From: an uncultured Woeseiaceae bacterium
GTDB taxonomy: Bacteria; Pseudomonadota; Gammaproteobacteria; Steroidobacterales; Woeseiaceae
Reading direction: 5' to 3'
Assembly (NCBI GenBank): GCA_945787845.1
Contig: CALZJH010000001.1
Location: 248,001 to 312,000, forward strand
DNA length: 64,000 bases
The notes beneath the pieces were generated by a model, which was not told where the DNA came from, made no database searches, and worked only from the letters and a program-made list of their open reading frames with translations. Positions 8,545-16,941 of the stretch are shown here, piece after piece. Within the stretch, counting starts at the first letter, position 1; each line of letters begins with the position of its first letter. Both the position numbers and the translations under genes were made by a program.

Positions 8545-9502
8545 TACAGCTGACGCAGCGGCGAGTGCCGCCAGGCGGCTTGACGGGCTTATTGAGCGCA
8601 CGCCGCTGCGGCGCTCGACGGGGTTTAGTGACGCGCTGCATGCGGACGTCTACTTTAAACTCGAGAATCACCAGACGACCGGGTCGTTCAAGCTGCGCGG
8701 CGCCACCAACCGGATTCTGACGCTGGGTGCGGAGCAGCAGGAGAAGGGTTGCGTGGCGGCGTCGAGCGGTAATCACGGTGCCGCCGTAGCCTTCGCCATG
8801 CGGGCGCATGGTGTCGGTGGGATCATCTTCGTTCCGGAACAAACCTCGCCGGCCAAGTTCGAGAAAATTCGCCGCTACGGCGGCGACGTACGGCTGTTCG
8901 GCACGGACGGGCTGGACACTGAGGAGCACGCAAGGCAGTACGCCGCCGAACACGGCATGTTCTATCTGTCGCCCTACAATGACGAGCAGGTCATCGCAGG
9001 ACAGGGGACATGCGGTGTCGAGATCGTCGAGGACCTGCCGGATGTCGATGCCGTATTCATCGCGGTCGGCGGTGGGGGGCTCATGGGTGGCGCCGGCGCC
9101 GTGTTGAAGACGCACAATGCGGATGTTCGTATTTACGGCTGCCAGCCGCTGGCATCGCCCGTCATGACACGTTCGATCGAGGCCGGCAAGATCATCGAGA
9201 TGCCCAGCGAGCCCACGCTGTCTGATGGAACGGCCGGCGGTATCGAACAGGGCGCCGTCACGTTTGCGCTCAACCAGGCGGTTGTCGATGACTGGGAGGT
9301 CGTGGACGAAGACCAGATTGCCGCTGCGATGCGGGCTTACGTCGACAGCGAAGGAGAGCCCATTGAAGGTGCTGCGGGCGTGGCCATCGCCGCGATGCTC
9401 GCGAGGCGTAACGAACTAGCCGGCAAGAAAGTTGTCGTTATCATTTGTGGTGGCAATATTTCGGAAGAGGTCTTGGAGGAATGCGGTTGCGGCAATACCT
9501 GA
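8516..9502 (+). CDS. Threonine/serine dehydratase, PLP-dependent
   Basis: A fold-type II PLP enzyme (about 328 aa) converting L-threonine or L-serine to the 2-oxoacid and ammonia. The Schiff-base lysine is in the motif TTGSFKLRGA, the phosphate/substrate loop is SSGNHGAAVA, and the cofactor glycine loop is VGGGGLMGG. The ACT regulatory domain of biosynthetic IlvA is absent, so a catabolic or serine-racemase-like enzyme is more likely. The start is uncertain: GTG at 8516 (GGGGA about 11 nt upstream) or GTG at 8528. The 3' end overlaps the amidohydrolase start by 22 nt, suggesting co-expression. Confidence 0.9.
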   Translation: MTRSVSNVSSTADAAASAARRLDGLIERTPLRRSTGFSDALHADVYFKLENHQTTGSFKLRGATNRILTLGAEQQEKGCVAASSGNHGAAVAFAMRAHGVGGIIFVPEQTSPAKFEKIRRYGGDVRLFGTDGLDTEEHARQYAAEHGMFYLSPYNDEQVIAGQGTCGVEIVEDLPDVDAVFIAVGGGGLMGGAGAVLKTHNADVRIYGCQPLASPVMTRSIEAGKIIEMPSEPTLSDGTAGGIEQGAVTFALNQAVVDDWEVVDEDQIAAAMRAYVDSEGEPIEGAAGVAIAAMLARRNELAGKKVVVIICGGNISEEVLEECGCGNT

Positions 9503-10827
9503 TCCTGATCGCGGCGTTCGTGGTCGCACCGTCTGCCGTCGCAGCGCCCACAGCGATTGTGAACGTCAACGTCGTGCCCATGACCGCGGAGATCGTGCTC
9601 GAGCAGCAGACCGTGGTTGTAGACGACGGCGTCATAGTGGTGCTCGGCTCCGTTGACGAGGTGCCCATACCGAAAGATGCGACGGTCATTGACGGCACTG
9701 ATCGTTTCCTGATGCCGGGTCTGGCAGAAATGCACGCACATGTACCCGGCGCGAACTCCACTGAACTCGATCGATACTTCAGCCTGTACGTCGCCAGCGG
9801 CGTCACGACCATTCGCGGCATGCTCGGTCAGCCCTCGCATCTTGCACTTCGCAAGCAACTGCATGATGGCAGTGTTTTCGGGCCACGACTTCTGACCTCT
9901 GGTCCGTCGATGAACGGTCGCTCGGTCGCGGGCGTTGCGCAGGCCAGGCAATTGGTCAGGGACCAGCATGCTGCAGGCTACGACTTCATCAAGATTCACC
10001 CCGGCCTGACCGCGGATGAGTTCATCGCAATCGGCGAAACGGCCAATGAGCTCGGCATGCCGTTTGCAGGACACGTTCCCGTGGCCGCGGGTATCGCACG
10101 CGCTCTGCAACTGGGTATGGCCACCATCGATCACCTGGACGGGTACTTTGTGGCCCTGCTGCCTGCCGACAGCAACGGCTTTGGCGGCTACGGCGGATTT
10201 TTCGACGTTATGCTGGCCAACGAACTCCGGGCCGAGAAGATCCCCGAGATAGCCCGCGCCACGGCCGCAGCCGGAACCTGGAACGTACCCACCCAGGTAC
10301 TCATCGAGGCGCGGATCGACGCCACGTCACTGGCGGATCTTCGCAATCGCCCGGGCATGCAATACATGCCCAAAGCGACGGTGGAGCGATGGGTCGCTGC
10401 CAAAGAGGCCCTGCTGGCCGAACGTGACTTCGACCCCGAGATCGCGGCCCTGGCGATTGAGATGCGGCGACAACTGATCCTCGAACTCCACAAAGCCGGG
10501 GCCGGGCTGCTGCTGGGATCCGACTCACCACAGGTCTTCAATGTGCCCGGCTACTCGATCCACGAGGAGCTCGACACGCTGGTGGCATCGGGTTTGACCC
10601 CCTACGAAGCGTTGCGGACCGGCACGGTGGCCGTAGCCGAGTTTCTCCCTGGCAATGCCGGTGCGGTCGCGGTGGGCCGTGATGCCGACCTCGTGCTCCT
10701 CGATGCGAATCCGCTCGACGATATCCGCAACGCCCGACGCATTCATGGCGTGGTCCTGAAAGGAACGTGGTATTCCGCGGATTCGCTGGGCAAGCGCTTG
10801 TCCCGCTTCAAAAGCAGCGACGACTAG
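9481..10827 (+). CDS. Exported amidohydrolase-superfamily enzyme
   Basis: A 448-aa protein with a Sec signal peptide (MRLRQYLILIAAFVVAPSAVAA) and an amidohydrolase TIM barrel. Metal-site residues appear in order: EMHAHV (HxH), DFIKIHPG (likely carboxylated Lys), AGHVPV, TIDHLDG and LGSDSP (Asp). The short beta-sandwich closes the C-terminus (AVGRDADLVLLDANPLDDI). Imidazolonepropionase- and prolidase-like secreted members of this group hydrolyse peptides or cyclic amides; the substrate here is unknown. The ATG at 9481 is chosen because AAGAGG lies about 10 nt upstream and the signal peptide begins there. Confidence 0.87.
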   Translation: MRLRQYLILIAAFVVAPSAVAAPTAIVNVNVVPMTAEIVLEQQTVVVDDGVIVVLGSVDEVPIPKDATVIDGTDRFLMPGLAEMHAHVPGANSTELDRYFSLYVASGVTTIRGMLGQPSHLALRKQLHDGSVFGPRLLTSGPSMNGRSVAGVAQARQLVRDQHAAGYDFIKIHPGLTADEFIAIGETANELGMPFAGHVPVAAGIARALQLGMATIDHLDGYFVALLPADSNGFGGYGGFFDVMLANELRAEKIPEIARATAAAGTWNVPTQVLIEARIDATSLADLRNRPGMQYMPKATVERWVAAKEALLAERDFDPEIAALAIEMRRQLILELHKAGAGLLLGSDSPQVFNVPGYSIHEELDTLVASGLTPYEALRTGTVAVAEFLPGNAGAVAVGRDADLVLLDANPLDDIRNARRIHGVVLKGTWYSADSLGKRLSRFKSSDD

Positions 10828-10995
10828 ATGCCGGCGACGCGCGGGCCTGCGGAGCCGCTAAGGACTTGATTCTACTGGACGATGGCAGTGGCAGCGGCTT
10901 GGCCCGAATGCGCGTGGGGTCGTCACACGGGGGCGCCAGGCGGCATCTGCTAAACTTCCCGGTAAATCAGAGCTAACGGACAAAGAGGAGGCGGA

Positions 10996-11427
10996 ATGAA
11001 ACTGGTGAAGCATCTGCTCGACACCAAAGGCAGGGAGATCATCTCGATCGTTCAGGACGCGTCCGTCTTTGATGCGATCAAGCTCATGGCCGATCGGTCT
11101 ATCGGCTCTCTGCTCGTCATGAACGGCGACGCGCTCGAGGGCATCGTCACCGAGCGCGATTACGCGCGCAAGGTCATCATCAAGGGGCGTGCGTCGGAAA
11201 CGACACCGGTTGCCGACATCATGACGACGGAGCTGGTTACTGCCAGTCCCGATCAAACCGTCAATGACTGCATGACGCTGATGTCCCAAAAGCGAATTCG
11301 TCACCTGCCTGTCATCGTCGACGGCAAAGTGGCCGGCATCATATCGATTGGCGATCTTGTGCAGGCCATCATCTCGGACCAGCAGGAAGAGATCGAGCAG
11401 CTGGAGCAGTACATCAGCGGGTCGTAG
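10996..11427 (+). CDS. CBS-domain protein
   Basis: A 143-aa protein made of two tandem CBS motifs (residues about 10-65 and 75-130), forming one Bateman module. DALEGIVTERDYARKVI and GKVAGIISIGDLVQAII are the repeat signatures. Such stand-alone modules bind adenine nucleotides or S-adenosyl compounds and regulate partners. No catalytic domain is present. AGAGGAGG lies 5 nt upstream of the ATG. A short gap and no terminator separate it from the downstream TPR gene. Confidence 0.9.
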   Translation: MKLVKHLLDTKGREIISIVQDASVFDAIKLMADRSIGSLLVMNGDALEGIVTERDYARKVIIKGRASETTPVADIMTTELVTASPDQTVNDCMTLMSQKRIRHLPVIVDGKVAGIISIGDLVQAIISDQQEEIEQLEQYISGS

Positions 11428-11441
11428 CCCGGGTCGAGGCA

Positions 11442-11987
11442 GTGAAAATACGGCATATCAGTTTCTGGCTTGTATTCGTCACAGCGGTCCTGCTGATGAC
11501 GTACTCGCAGATTGCGGCCCAGGAGGAGTCCAGGACCGTTATCGGGCCGCGCAACGTGTTCCTGTCTGACGGCGCCGATGCCCTCGTTGCGGGCGACGGT
11601 GAAGCAGGTGTCCGCCTGACGGTGCGTGGCCTCGAATTGGCCCAGGGTGCGCGCGAGCGCAAGATCGGGCACGCGAATCTCTGTGCCGGCTACGTGATGA
11701 TCGGTGAGCCAGGCAGGGCGCTGGCGCATTGCAACTGGGTGCTGGAGCGTGACCCCAAGCACTGGCGCACCTACAACAACCGCGCCCTCGTCTACCTGCA
11801 GCTTGAACGCTTCGAGGAATCGGAAGCGGATATTGCCCGCGGCCAGGCGTTGCGCCCGCGCTCGAGGCATCTCAAGGTCGCGAAGGGCATGCTGCTCGAC
11901 GAAACCGACCCGGTCACGCCGAGTGTCGAAATCGATGAGCGCCGCAGCGCCATGGACGAAGATCGTGAAGACGAGCCTGAGAATTAG
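11442..11987 (+). CDS. Exported tetratricopeptide-repeat protein
   Basis: 181 aa with a GTG start and an N-terminal hydrophobic signal (residues about 8-26). Two to three TPR-like helical pairs follow (AVLVAGDGEAG region; GEPGRALAHCNWVLERDP; WRTYNNRALVYLQLERFEESEADIARG with its Asn-Ala-Leu-x-Tyr core, here described in two pieces). The charged tail is rich in Asp/Glu. It likely acts as a periplasmic scaffold. Its last 23 nt overlap the start of the TonB-C-domain gene, so the two proteins are probably made together and may interact. Confidence 0.75.
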   Translation: MKIRHISFWLVFVTAVLLMTYSQIAAQEESRTVIGPRNVFLSDGADALVAGDGEAGVRLTVRGLELAQGARERKIGHANLCAGYVMIGEPGRALAHCNWVLERDPKHWRTYNNRALVYLQLERFEESEADIARGQALRPRSRHLKVAKGMLLDETDPVTPSVEIDERRSAMDEDREDEPEN

Positions 11988-12351
11988 CGCTGCCTGTCTA
12001 TGCGCGGTCGTATTGCCTGTCCTTGCCGACGATTCGGAGGGTGTCGCCAGGGTCGATTCCCGGACCGATCGCGTGCCGCTACAGACCATCATTCCCGAAT
12101 ACCCGCCGATCGCGCGCAGGGACCGCATCGAAGGCACGGTCCAGGTCTGTTTCAATATTTCTCGTGACGGCTATCCGCAACGCATCGCGGTTCGCCACAG
12201 CACCGGCCGCCAATTTGAAAAGGTGGCGATGAAGGCCGTTCGCCGTTCGACCTGGAAGCCGTTGGCGCCGGGTCAGGAACTGACGGGAATCAAGGCGTGC
12301 CGAACGTTTCGATTTTCCCTGGTGCCGATTACAGCGGACGAAGCAGGTTGA
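11965..12351 (+). CDS. Exported TonB C-terminal-domain protein
   Basis: 128 aa. The GTG at 11965 gives a clean signal peptide (MKTSLRISAACLCAVVLPVLA). The mature part is a single TonB_C fold: PEYPPIARRDRIEGTVQVCF, then ISRDGYPQRIAV and FEKVAMKAVRRSTWKP. Canonical TonB has an N-terminal TM anchor and a proline-rich span; both are missing, so this is a free periplasmic domain, as in some TPR-linked envelope proteins. It cannot couple to ExbBD in the normal way. It overlaps the TPR gene upstream and converges with the aldolase gene (23-nt overlap). Confidence 0.78.
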   Translation: MKTSLRISAACLCAVVLPVLADDSEGVARVDSRTDRVPLQTIIPEYPPIARRDRIEGTVQVCFNISRDGYPQRIAVRHSTGRQFEKVAMKAVRRSTWKPLAPGQELTGIKACRTFRFSLVPITADEAG

Positions 12352-12937
12352 GCATCCGCTGAGCCGCTTCCTCGATGGTTGTTCCGAAGCTGATCAGTCC
12401 ATCATCGTGGCCGGCCATAACGGCTACGCCCGATTCACGCAGGCCTTCCATCCGGTAGAGCCGGTCAAGTTCCTGGGCCATGTCAGGGGTCCCGTAGGGC
12501 ACATCCGGATTCGTGGTCGGGAGTTCGCCGAGATAGCGCCGCCAGAGGTCAGGACTGTGTGCATGCACGACCGCGCCGATCGCGTCGCCGAGGCTATATA
12601 TCGAGGCGTGCGTCATCGCTTCGGACGAGGCCTGAATGGGTCCGCTGCACCTGACCACGTTGGCGCGAATATCGCAGTCTGTGACGAGTGAATAATGGCT
12701 CTCATCCGTGACCGGCAGGTTACCCGTTTGGGTGCCACTGATCAGGAACAGTCCGCTGGAGCCTCGACGCACACTGAGGTTGCCATAGCCAATACCGTGC
12801 TCGGCGTATTCGCCGATCAACTGCGCCTCGTACAAGGGTTTGCGCCAGCGCTCCAGTTCCCGCGCGGCGAGCACATGCGTTGCCGGCCCGGGCGTCCAGT
12901 GACTCTCGTACTTGATGTAGCCTTCGTCCAGGGTCAC
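12329..12937 (-). CDS. Class II aldolase/adducin-family enzyme, probably acting on methylthioribulose-1-phosphate
   Basis: 202 aa with the class II aldolase fold: GNLSVRRG near residue 52, acidic active-site helix SSEAMTHASIY, zinc pair in VVHAHSPDLW and a third His in MAGHDDGLISFG. The family contains fuculose-phosphate aldolase, ribulose-phosphate epimerase and MtnB dehydratase. It starts with GTG inside the mtnA stop (GTGA), so it is coupled to mtnA. It therefore likely uses the MtnA product, either as dehydratase (MtnB, salvage) or as aldolase (DHAP shunt). No mtnC or mtnD is nearby, which leans towards the shunt, but sequence alone does not decide. Confidence 0.8.
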   Translation of the reverse strand: MTLDEGYIKYESHWTPGPATHVLAARELERWRKPLYEAQLIGEYAEHGIGYGNLSVRRGSSGLFLISGTQTGNLPVTDESHYSLVTDCDIRANVVRCSGPIQASSEAMTHASIYSLGDAIGAVVHAHSPDLWRRYLGELPTTNPDVPYGTPDMAQELDRLYRMEGLRESGVAVMAGHDDGLISFGTTIEEAAQRMLNLLRPL

Positions 12938-14022
12938 GGGTCGCGCCTTTCGGGGAACAGCTCGAGCAGACCCTGCTCCGAGGCACTGCAGATGCCGCGC
13001 TCGGTGATCAGGCCGGTCACGAGCCTCGCAGGGGTCACGTCGAAGGCGTAATTGCTGACCGGCGTGTTATTGCTCGTCGTACATACGCGTGTGGGTTTGC
13101 CGTCGCTCATGCCGTAGATGTGGCTGACCTCTTCCGGGTCGCGCTCTTCAATCGGGATTTCGGCAATCCCGTCGCGGCTGTCCCAGTCGATCGTGGTTGA
13201 CGGCAGCGCCACATAAAACGGCAGATCGTTATCCCGAGCCGCGAGTGCTTTCAGGTACGTGCCGATCTTGTTGGCGACATCACCGCAACGTGTCGTCCTG
13301 TCGGTCCCGGTGATGACGATGTCCACCATGTCATGCTGCATCAGGTGTCCGCCCGCATTGTCTACCACCAGCGTATGCGGCACACCACTGGCCGCGAGTT
13401 CCCACGCGGTCAGCTGCGAACCCTGGTTTCGCGGCCGGGTTTCGTCCACCCAGACGTGGACATCGATGCCGCGCTGCTGCGCGAAGTAGATCGGTGCAGT
13501 GGCCGTGCCGTAGTTGATTGTTGCAAGCGAGCCTGCGTTGCAATGCGTCAGGACGTTGACAGTGTCGCCTTGCTTGCGTCTTGATATTTCCTCGAGCAAT
13601 GCGACGCCATGTTCCCCGATGCCGCGACTGATCTCCACGTCCTCGTTGCAGATCGCCTGCGCATCCTCGCGGATACGCTGCGCGAGGTCCGGCCCGGGCG
13701 TAGCGACGATGCGCAGGATCCGCTCGACCGCCCAGCGCAGGTTCACGGCTGTCGGCCGGGATCGCAACAGGCTCTTCGCCGCCGCCTGCACGTTTGCGGG
13801 ACCGGCATCTTCCAGTGCCGCCAGGTAGAGGCCCCAGGCAGCGGTGGCGCCGATCAAAGGTGCGCCGCGGACATACATGTCGGCAATCGCCGTTGCCGCG
13901 TCCTGCCATGTCCGCAGGTCATGTACCGTATATTGGTGAGGCAGCCGCCGCTGGTCGATGATCTGCACGATCGCCGGGTCGTCGGGCTTAAGCCAGATTG
14001 TTCTGAAGTCTTCTGCTGTCAC
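12934..14022 (-). CDS. mtnA: S-methyl-5-thioribose-1-phosphate isomerase
   Basis: A 362-aa enzyme of the MtnA/eIF2B-like family isomerising methylthioribose-1-phosphate to methylthioribulose-1-phosphate. Family landmarks include DMYVRGAPLIGATAAWG, LTHCNAGSLAT (catalytic Cys region), VDETRPRNQGSQLTAWEL, the catalytic Asp in ITGTDRTTRCGDVANKIGTY and FYVALPSTTIDW. Starts with GTG at 14022 with AGGTGA upstream. First gene of a two-gene unit with the class II aldolase. Divergent from the CoA-transferase gene. Confidence 0.95.
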   Translation of the reverse strand: MTAEDFRTIWLKPDDPAIVQIIDQRRLPHQYTVHDLRTWQDAATAIADMYVRGAPLIGATAAWGLYLAALEDAGPANVQAAAKSLLRSRPTAVNLRWAVERILRIVATPGPDLAQRIREDAQAICNEDVEISRGIGEHGVALLEEISRRKQGDTVNVLTHCNAGSLATINYGTATAPIYFAQQRGIDVHVWVDETRPRNQGSQLTAWELAASGVPHTLVVDNAGGHLMQHDMVDIVITGTDRTTRCGDVANKIGTYLKALAARDNDLPFYVALPSTTIDWDSRDGIAEIPIEERDPEEVSHIYGMSDGKPTRVCTTSNNTPVSNYAFDVTPARLVTGLITERGICSASEQGLLELFPERRDP

Positions 14023-14097
14023 GCGTTGTCACCTGAGCAAGATTGATTTGCACAACGGAGTCGAGTAGTACAACGACTCGAGACAGGAGAGTGAAGC

Positions 14098-15246
14098 ATG
14101 GGACCGCTGGCAGGCAAGCGAATTATCGAGATGGGTGGCATAGGACCGGCACCGGTGTGCGGCATGATGCTTGCGGACATGGGGGCCGAGGTGGTTCTCG
14201 TGGAACGCAAAGCGGATGCAGGCAGGCTGCCGGGCATGCTCGAGAACGCGAATGCGACGATTATGAACCGCGGCAAGAAATCGATCGCGTTGGACCTCAA
14301 GAGCGAAGGGGCCGTGGACCTCGTGTTGCGGCTGCTGCGCGATGCCGATGGCCTCATTGAGGCGTTTCGACCCGGTGTCATGGAACGTCTCGGGCTGGGG
14401 CCCGAGATCTGTCTCGACAACAACCCGGCCCTGGTCTACGGGCGCATGACGGGCTGGGGACAGGATGGCCCACTGTCCCAGGCGGCCGGCCATGACATCA
14501 ACTACGTCGCATTGTCGGGTGCCCTCTGGTACGGGGGGCGGGCAGACTCGCCACCGACAGTACCCCCGACCCTGGTTGGCGATATTGCGGGTGGCTCGAT
14601 GTTGCTGACTGTCGGCATGCTGGCCGGCATGCTGAACGCGCAGGTCACAGGAAAGGGCCAGGTTGTGGATGCCGCGATTTGCGACGGTTCTGCCGCCGCG
14701 ACGACGCTGCTGTATGCCCTGTTTCAGAACGGCCAGTGGACGTCGCAGCGCCAGGACAACCTGCTTGACGGCGCATCGCACTGGTACGACACCTATGAAA
14801 CGGCGGACGGGAAATACGTGTCCATCGGCGCCATTGAGCCGCAGTTCTACGCGCGGTTACTGGAGACGCTGGGACTGGCGGAAGACCCGGACTTTGAGCG
14901 GCAGTACGACAGGCAGAGCTGGCCAGCGCTCAAACGGCGTTTTACCGAGATCTTCAAGTCGAAGACGCGCGCAGAGTGGTGTGAGTTGATGGAAGGCACG
15001 GATATCTGTTTCGCTCCCGTGCTCGACTTTGACGAAGCGCCCCGGCATCCGCACAACGTGGCCCGGGGTACCTTTACGAGCGTCGAGGGCGTAACGCAAC
15101 CGGCCCCGGCCCCGCGTTTCAGTGCGACCCGATCGGAAATTGCGTCAGCGCCGCCATCGGTCGGGCAGCACACGGACGTGGTCCTCGGCGAGCTTGGCTG
15201 CTCGGCCGAGCAGATCGCGTCACTGCGCGAGCGGGGAACGATCTAG
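14098..15246 (+). CDS. CaiB/BaiF CoA-transferase family, alpha-methylacyl-CoA racemase-like
   Basis: A 382-aa class III CoA-transferase-fold protein. The N-terminus LAGKRIIEMGGIGPAPVCGM, with DMGAEVVLVER, GHDINYVALSGAL and the catalytic Asp region GQVVDAAICDGSA, is close to 2-methylacyl-CoA racemases (AMACR/Mcr), which invert the alpha-methyl centre of branched acyl-CoAs. AGGAGA stands 7-8 nt before the ATG. The stop codon TAG (15244-15246) coincides with the tip of the structured repeat that follows. Formyl- or succinyl-CoA transferase activity is the alternative. Confidence 0.88.
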   Translation: MGPLAGKRIIEMGGIGPAPVCGMMLADMGAEVVLVERKADAGRLPGMLENANATIMNRGKKSIALDLKSEGAVDLVLRLLRDADGLIEAFRPGVMERLGLGPEICLDNNPALVYGRMTGWGQDGPLSQAAGHDINYVALSGALWYGGRADSPPTVPPTLVGDIAGGSMLLTVGMLAGMLNAQVTGKGQVVDAAICDGSAAATTLLYALFQNGQWTSQRQDNLLDGASHWYDTYETADGKYVSIGAIEPQFYARLLETLGLAEDPDFERQYDRQSWPALKRRFTEIFKSKTRAEWCELMEGTDICFAPVLDFDEAPRHPHNVARGTFTSVEGVTQPAPAPRFSATRSEIASAPPSVGQHTDVVLGELGCSAEQIASLRERGTI

Positions 15247-15507
15247 TGTCCTGTTGGCTTAGTTCGCTGACTCTCAGCGTTCCCAGCAGCCCGTCCTGCG
15301 AGGCGCAGGAGTGCAGGATTAGCGGGCTACTTCAAGCGACTGCAACGCGGCAGGACGGGCTGCTGAGAGCGCCCGCAGGGAACGCCTGCAAAGCGCTACT
15401 GCGGCGTTGCAGCCCTTAGCAAGGGCCAGCCATTACCGGCGGGCTGCGCCTTGCATTAGCGCTTTGCAGACGTTCTGAAAGTCAGCGAACTAAGCCAACA
15501 GGACACT
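15245..15507. repeat. Structured repeat element, copy 1 (263 bp)
   Basis: The ends form a perfect inverted repeat: CTAGTGTCCTGTTGGCTTAG... (15243-15272) matches the reverse complement of 15480-15509 over 30 nt. Inside are two hairpins. The first has 15-bp arms AGCAGCCCGTCCTGC (15285-15299) and GCAGGACGGGCTGCT (15350-15364). The second has 13-bp arms CTGCAAAGCGCTA / TAGCGCTTTGCAG, with a nested GCAGCCC/GGGCTGC. The core 15293-15356 is 62/64 identical to copy 2 (58827-59032). No open frame of note. It separates two convergent genes, and both TAG stop codons fall within its tips. Confidence 0.92.
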
Positions 15508-16402
15508 AGCCTTCCAGCCCTGCCGACAGGCGCGCAGAGCGCAAGGTATTGAACATGAGCATCGTGATCGTCATCGGGCCGACGCCGCCGGGCACGGGCG
15601 TGACGGCACCGGCCACACTGAGGACGTCGTCATAGTCGACATCGCCGGTCAGCTTCGACTTCATCTCACCGTCAATTTCCTTCTCGACCCGGTTGATGCC
15701 GACATCGATGATCACGGCGCCGGGTTTGACCCAGTCCGCTTTGACCATGTCCGGTCGCCCAACAGCCGCGATGACGATATCGGCATTGCGCACAACGCCC
15801 GGCAGGTCTTTGGTGCGGCTGTGCGTCATCGTCACCGTCGCGTTGCGCTGCAACAGCAGGGCACTCATCGGCTTGCCGACGATATTCGAGCGGCCGATCA
15901 CGACCGCATTCAGGCCCGAGAAATCGCTGCCGAGTTCGTCCTCGATCATCAGGATGCACCCGGCCGGCGTGCAGGGTACAAAGGCATCGGCCGTGTGGCC
16001 CGCCGTTAGCTTGCCAATGTTCACGAAGTGGAAGCCGTCGACATCCTTCGAGGGCGAGATGGCCTGGGTAATCGTCTGCTCGTCGAGGTGATCGGGCAGC
16101 GGGAGTTGCACGAGAATGCCGTGGATGGCGTCGTCGTTATTGAGGTCGTCGATCAGTGCGAGGACGTCATCCTGCGCGGTGTCCGCCGCGAGCGTATGTT
16201 GCACCGAGTGGAACCCGCAGGCTTCGGCGCGGCGCTTCTTGTTGCGCACATACACCTGGCTTGCGGGGTCCTCGCCGATGATCACGACCGCGAGGCCGGG
16301 CTTGATGCCGTGTTCGGCGAGCAGCGCCGCCGTCTGTTCGGTGATGGATTCTGCGAGTTGCTCGGCTTTAGCCTTGCCGTCGATACGTTTGGCGGTCGTC
16401 AT
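15506..16402 (-). CDS. folD: Bifunctional methylenetetrahydrofolate dehydrogenase/methenyltetrahydrofolate cyclohydrolase
   Basis: 298 aa, the usual FolD length plus a short tail. It interconverts 5,10-methylene-THF, methenyl-THF and 10-formyl-THF in the cytosol with NADP. The catalytic lysine motif [16 protein letters not shown], the substrate loop VQLPLPDHL, the dinucleotide motif [17 protein letters not shown] and the C-terminal [11 protein letters not shown] are all present. The TAG stop lies inside the right tip of the 15245-15507 repeat. Apparently monocistronic. Confidence 0.97.
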   Translation of the reverse strand: MTTAKRIDGKAKAEQLAESITEQTAALLAEHGIKPGLAVVIIGEDPASQVYVRNKKRRAEACGFHSVQHTLAADTAQDDVLALIDDLNNDDAIHGILVQLPLPDHLDEQTITQAISPSKDVDGFHFVNIGKLTAGHTADAFVPCTPAGCILMIEDELGSDFSGLNAVVIGRSNIVGKPMSALLLQRNATVTMTHSRTKDLPGVVRNADIVIAAVGRPDMVKADWVKPGAVIIDVGINRVEKEIDGEMKSKLTGDVDYDDVLSVAGAVTPVPGGVGPMTITMLMFNTLRSARLSAGLEG

Positions 16403-16515
16403 CTTGGTTGTCCGATTGAGATTGGAGAGCGGGGCGCATGGTAACGGCTACCGGGAGCGGATTCTACTTGGGGAAATCCCTGACAGGCGACCGGGCCGGC
16501 AATCGCGCGCGGATT

Positions 16516-16941
16516 TTACGCTGGCACCCCTGTAACCGGTGACCACCGCTCCTCGCGGCGCGTCACGCGGCCCGCTACGGCTTCTTTGTCATAGTGCATG
16601 GGCATCGGCTCAGCCAGGTCGGCGGGCGGCTCGGTCAGAGCATGCGTGTTAATGATGCCGAAGCGGCCTTTCGGGGTCTCGATCAGGGCGCCGATGTAGA
16701 CACCACAGCGTCTGCACAACAGGAAGTCCGCGGTCTTTAGTCCGAACCGATAGCGCTGCAGGACGGCGGGCTCGCGGGCCTCAAAGTCTATGGTGGCCGC
16801 GGGGTCCGACGCACTCAGCGCGTCGTGCGCCCGGCAGAAGCGGCACTGGCAGGCACGAATGGCCCACGTGGCCGGTGGTTCGTCACAGTGGTAGCGATAC
16901 CCGATGGCGCCGCAATGGCAGCCGCCCTTGTAGTCAGACAT
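16516..16941 (-). CDS. GFA/CENP-V-domain zinc protein
   Basis: 141 aa. Zinc ligands follow the Gfa pattern: GGCHCGAI (CxC), CQCRFCRAH (CxCxxC) and LCRRCGVY (CxxC). The family is named for glutathione-dependent formaldehyde-activating enzyme, though most members have no proven activity. It is the last gene of a three-gene minus-strand unit (cupin, ceramidase-like membrane protein, GFA) and overlaps the membrane-protein gene by 8 nt. Confidence 0.87.
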   Translation of the reverse strand: MSDYKGGCHCGAIGYRYHCDEPPATWAIRACQCRFCRAHDALSASDPAATIDFEAREPAVLQRYRFGLKTADFLLCRRCGVYIGALIETPKGRFGIINTHALTEPPADLAEPMPMHYDKEAVAGRVTRREERWSPVTGVPA

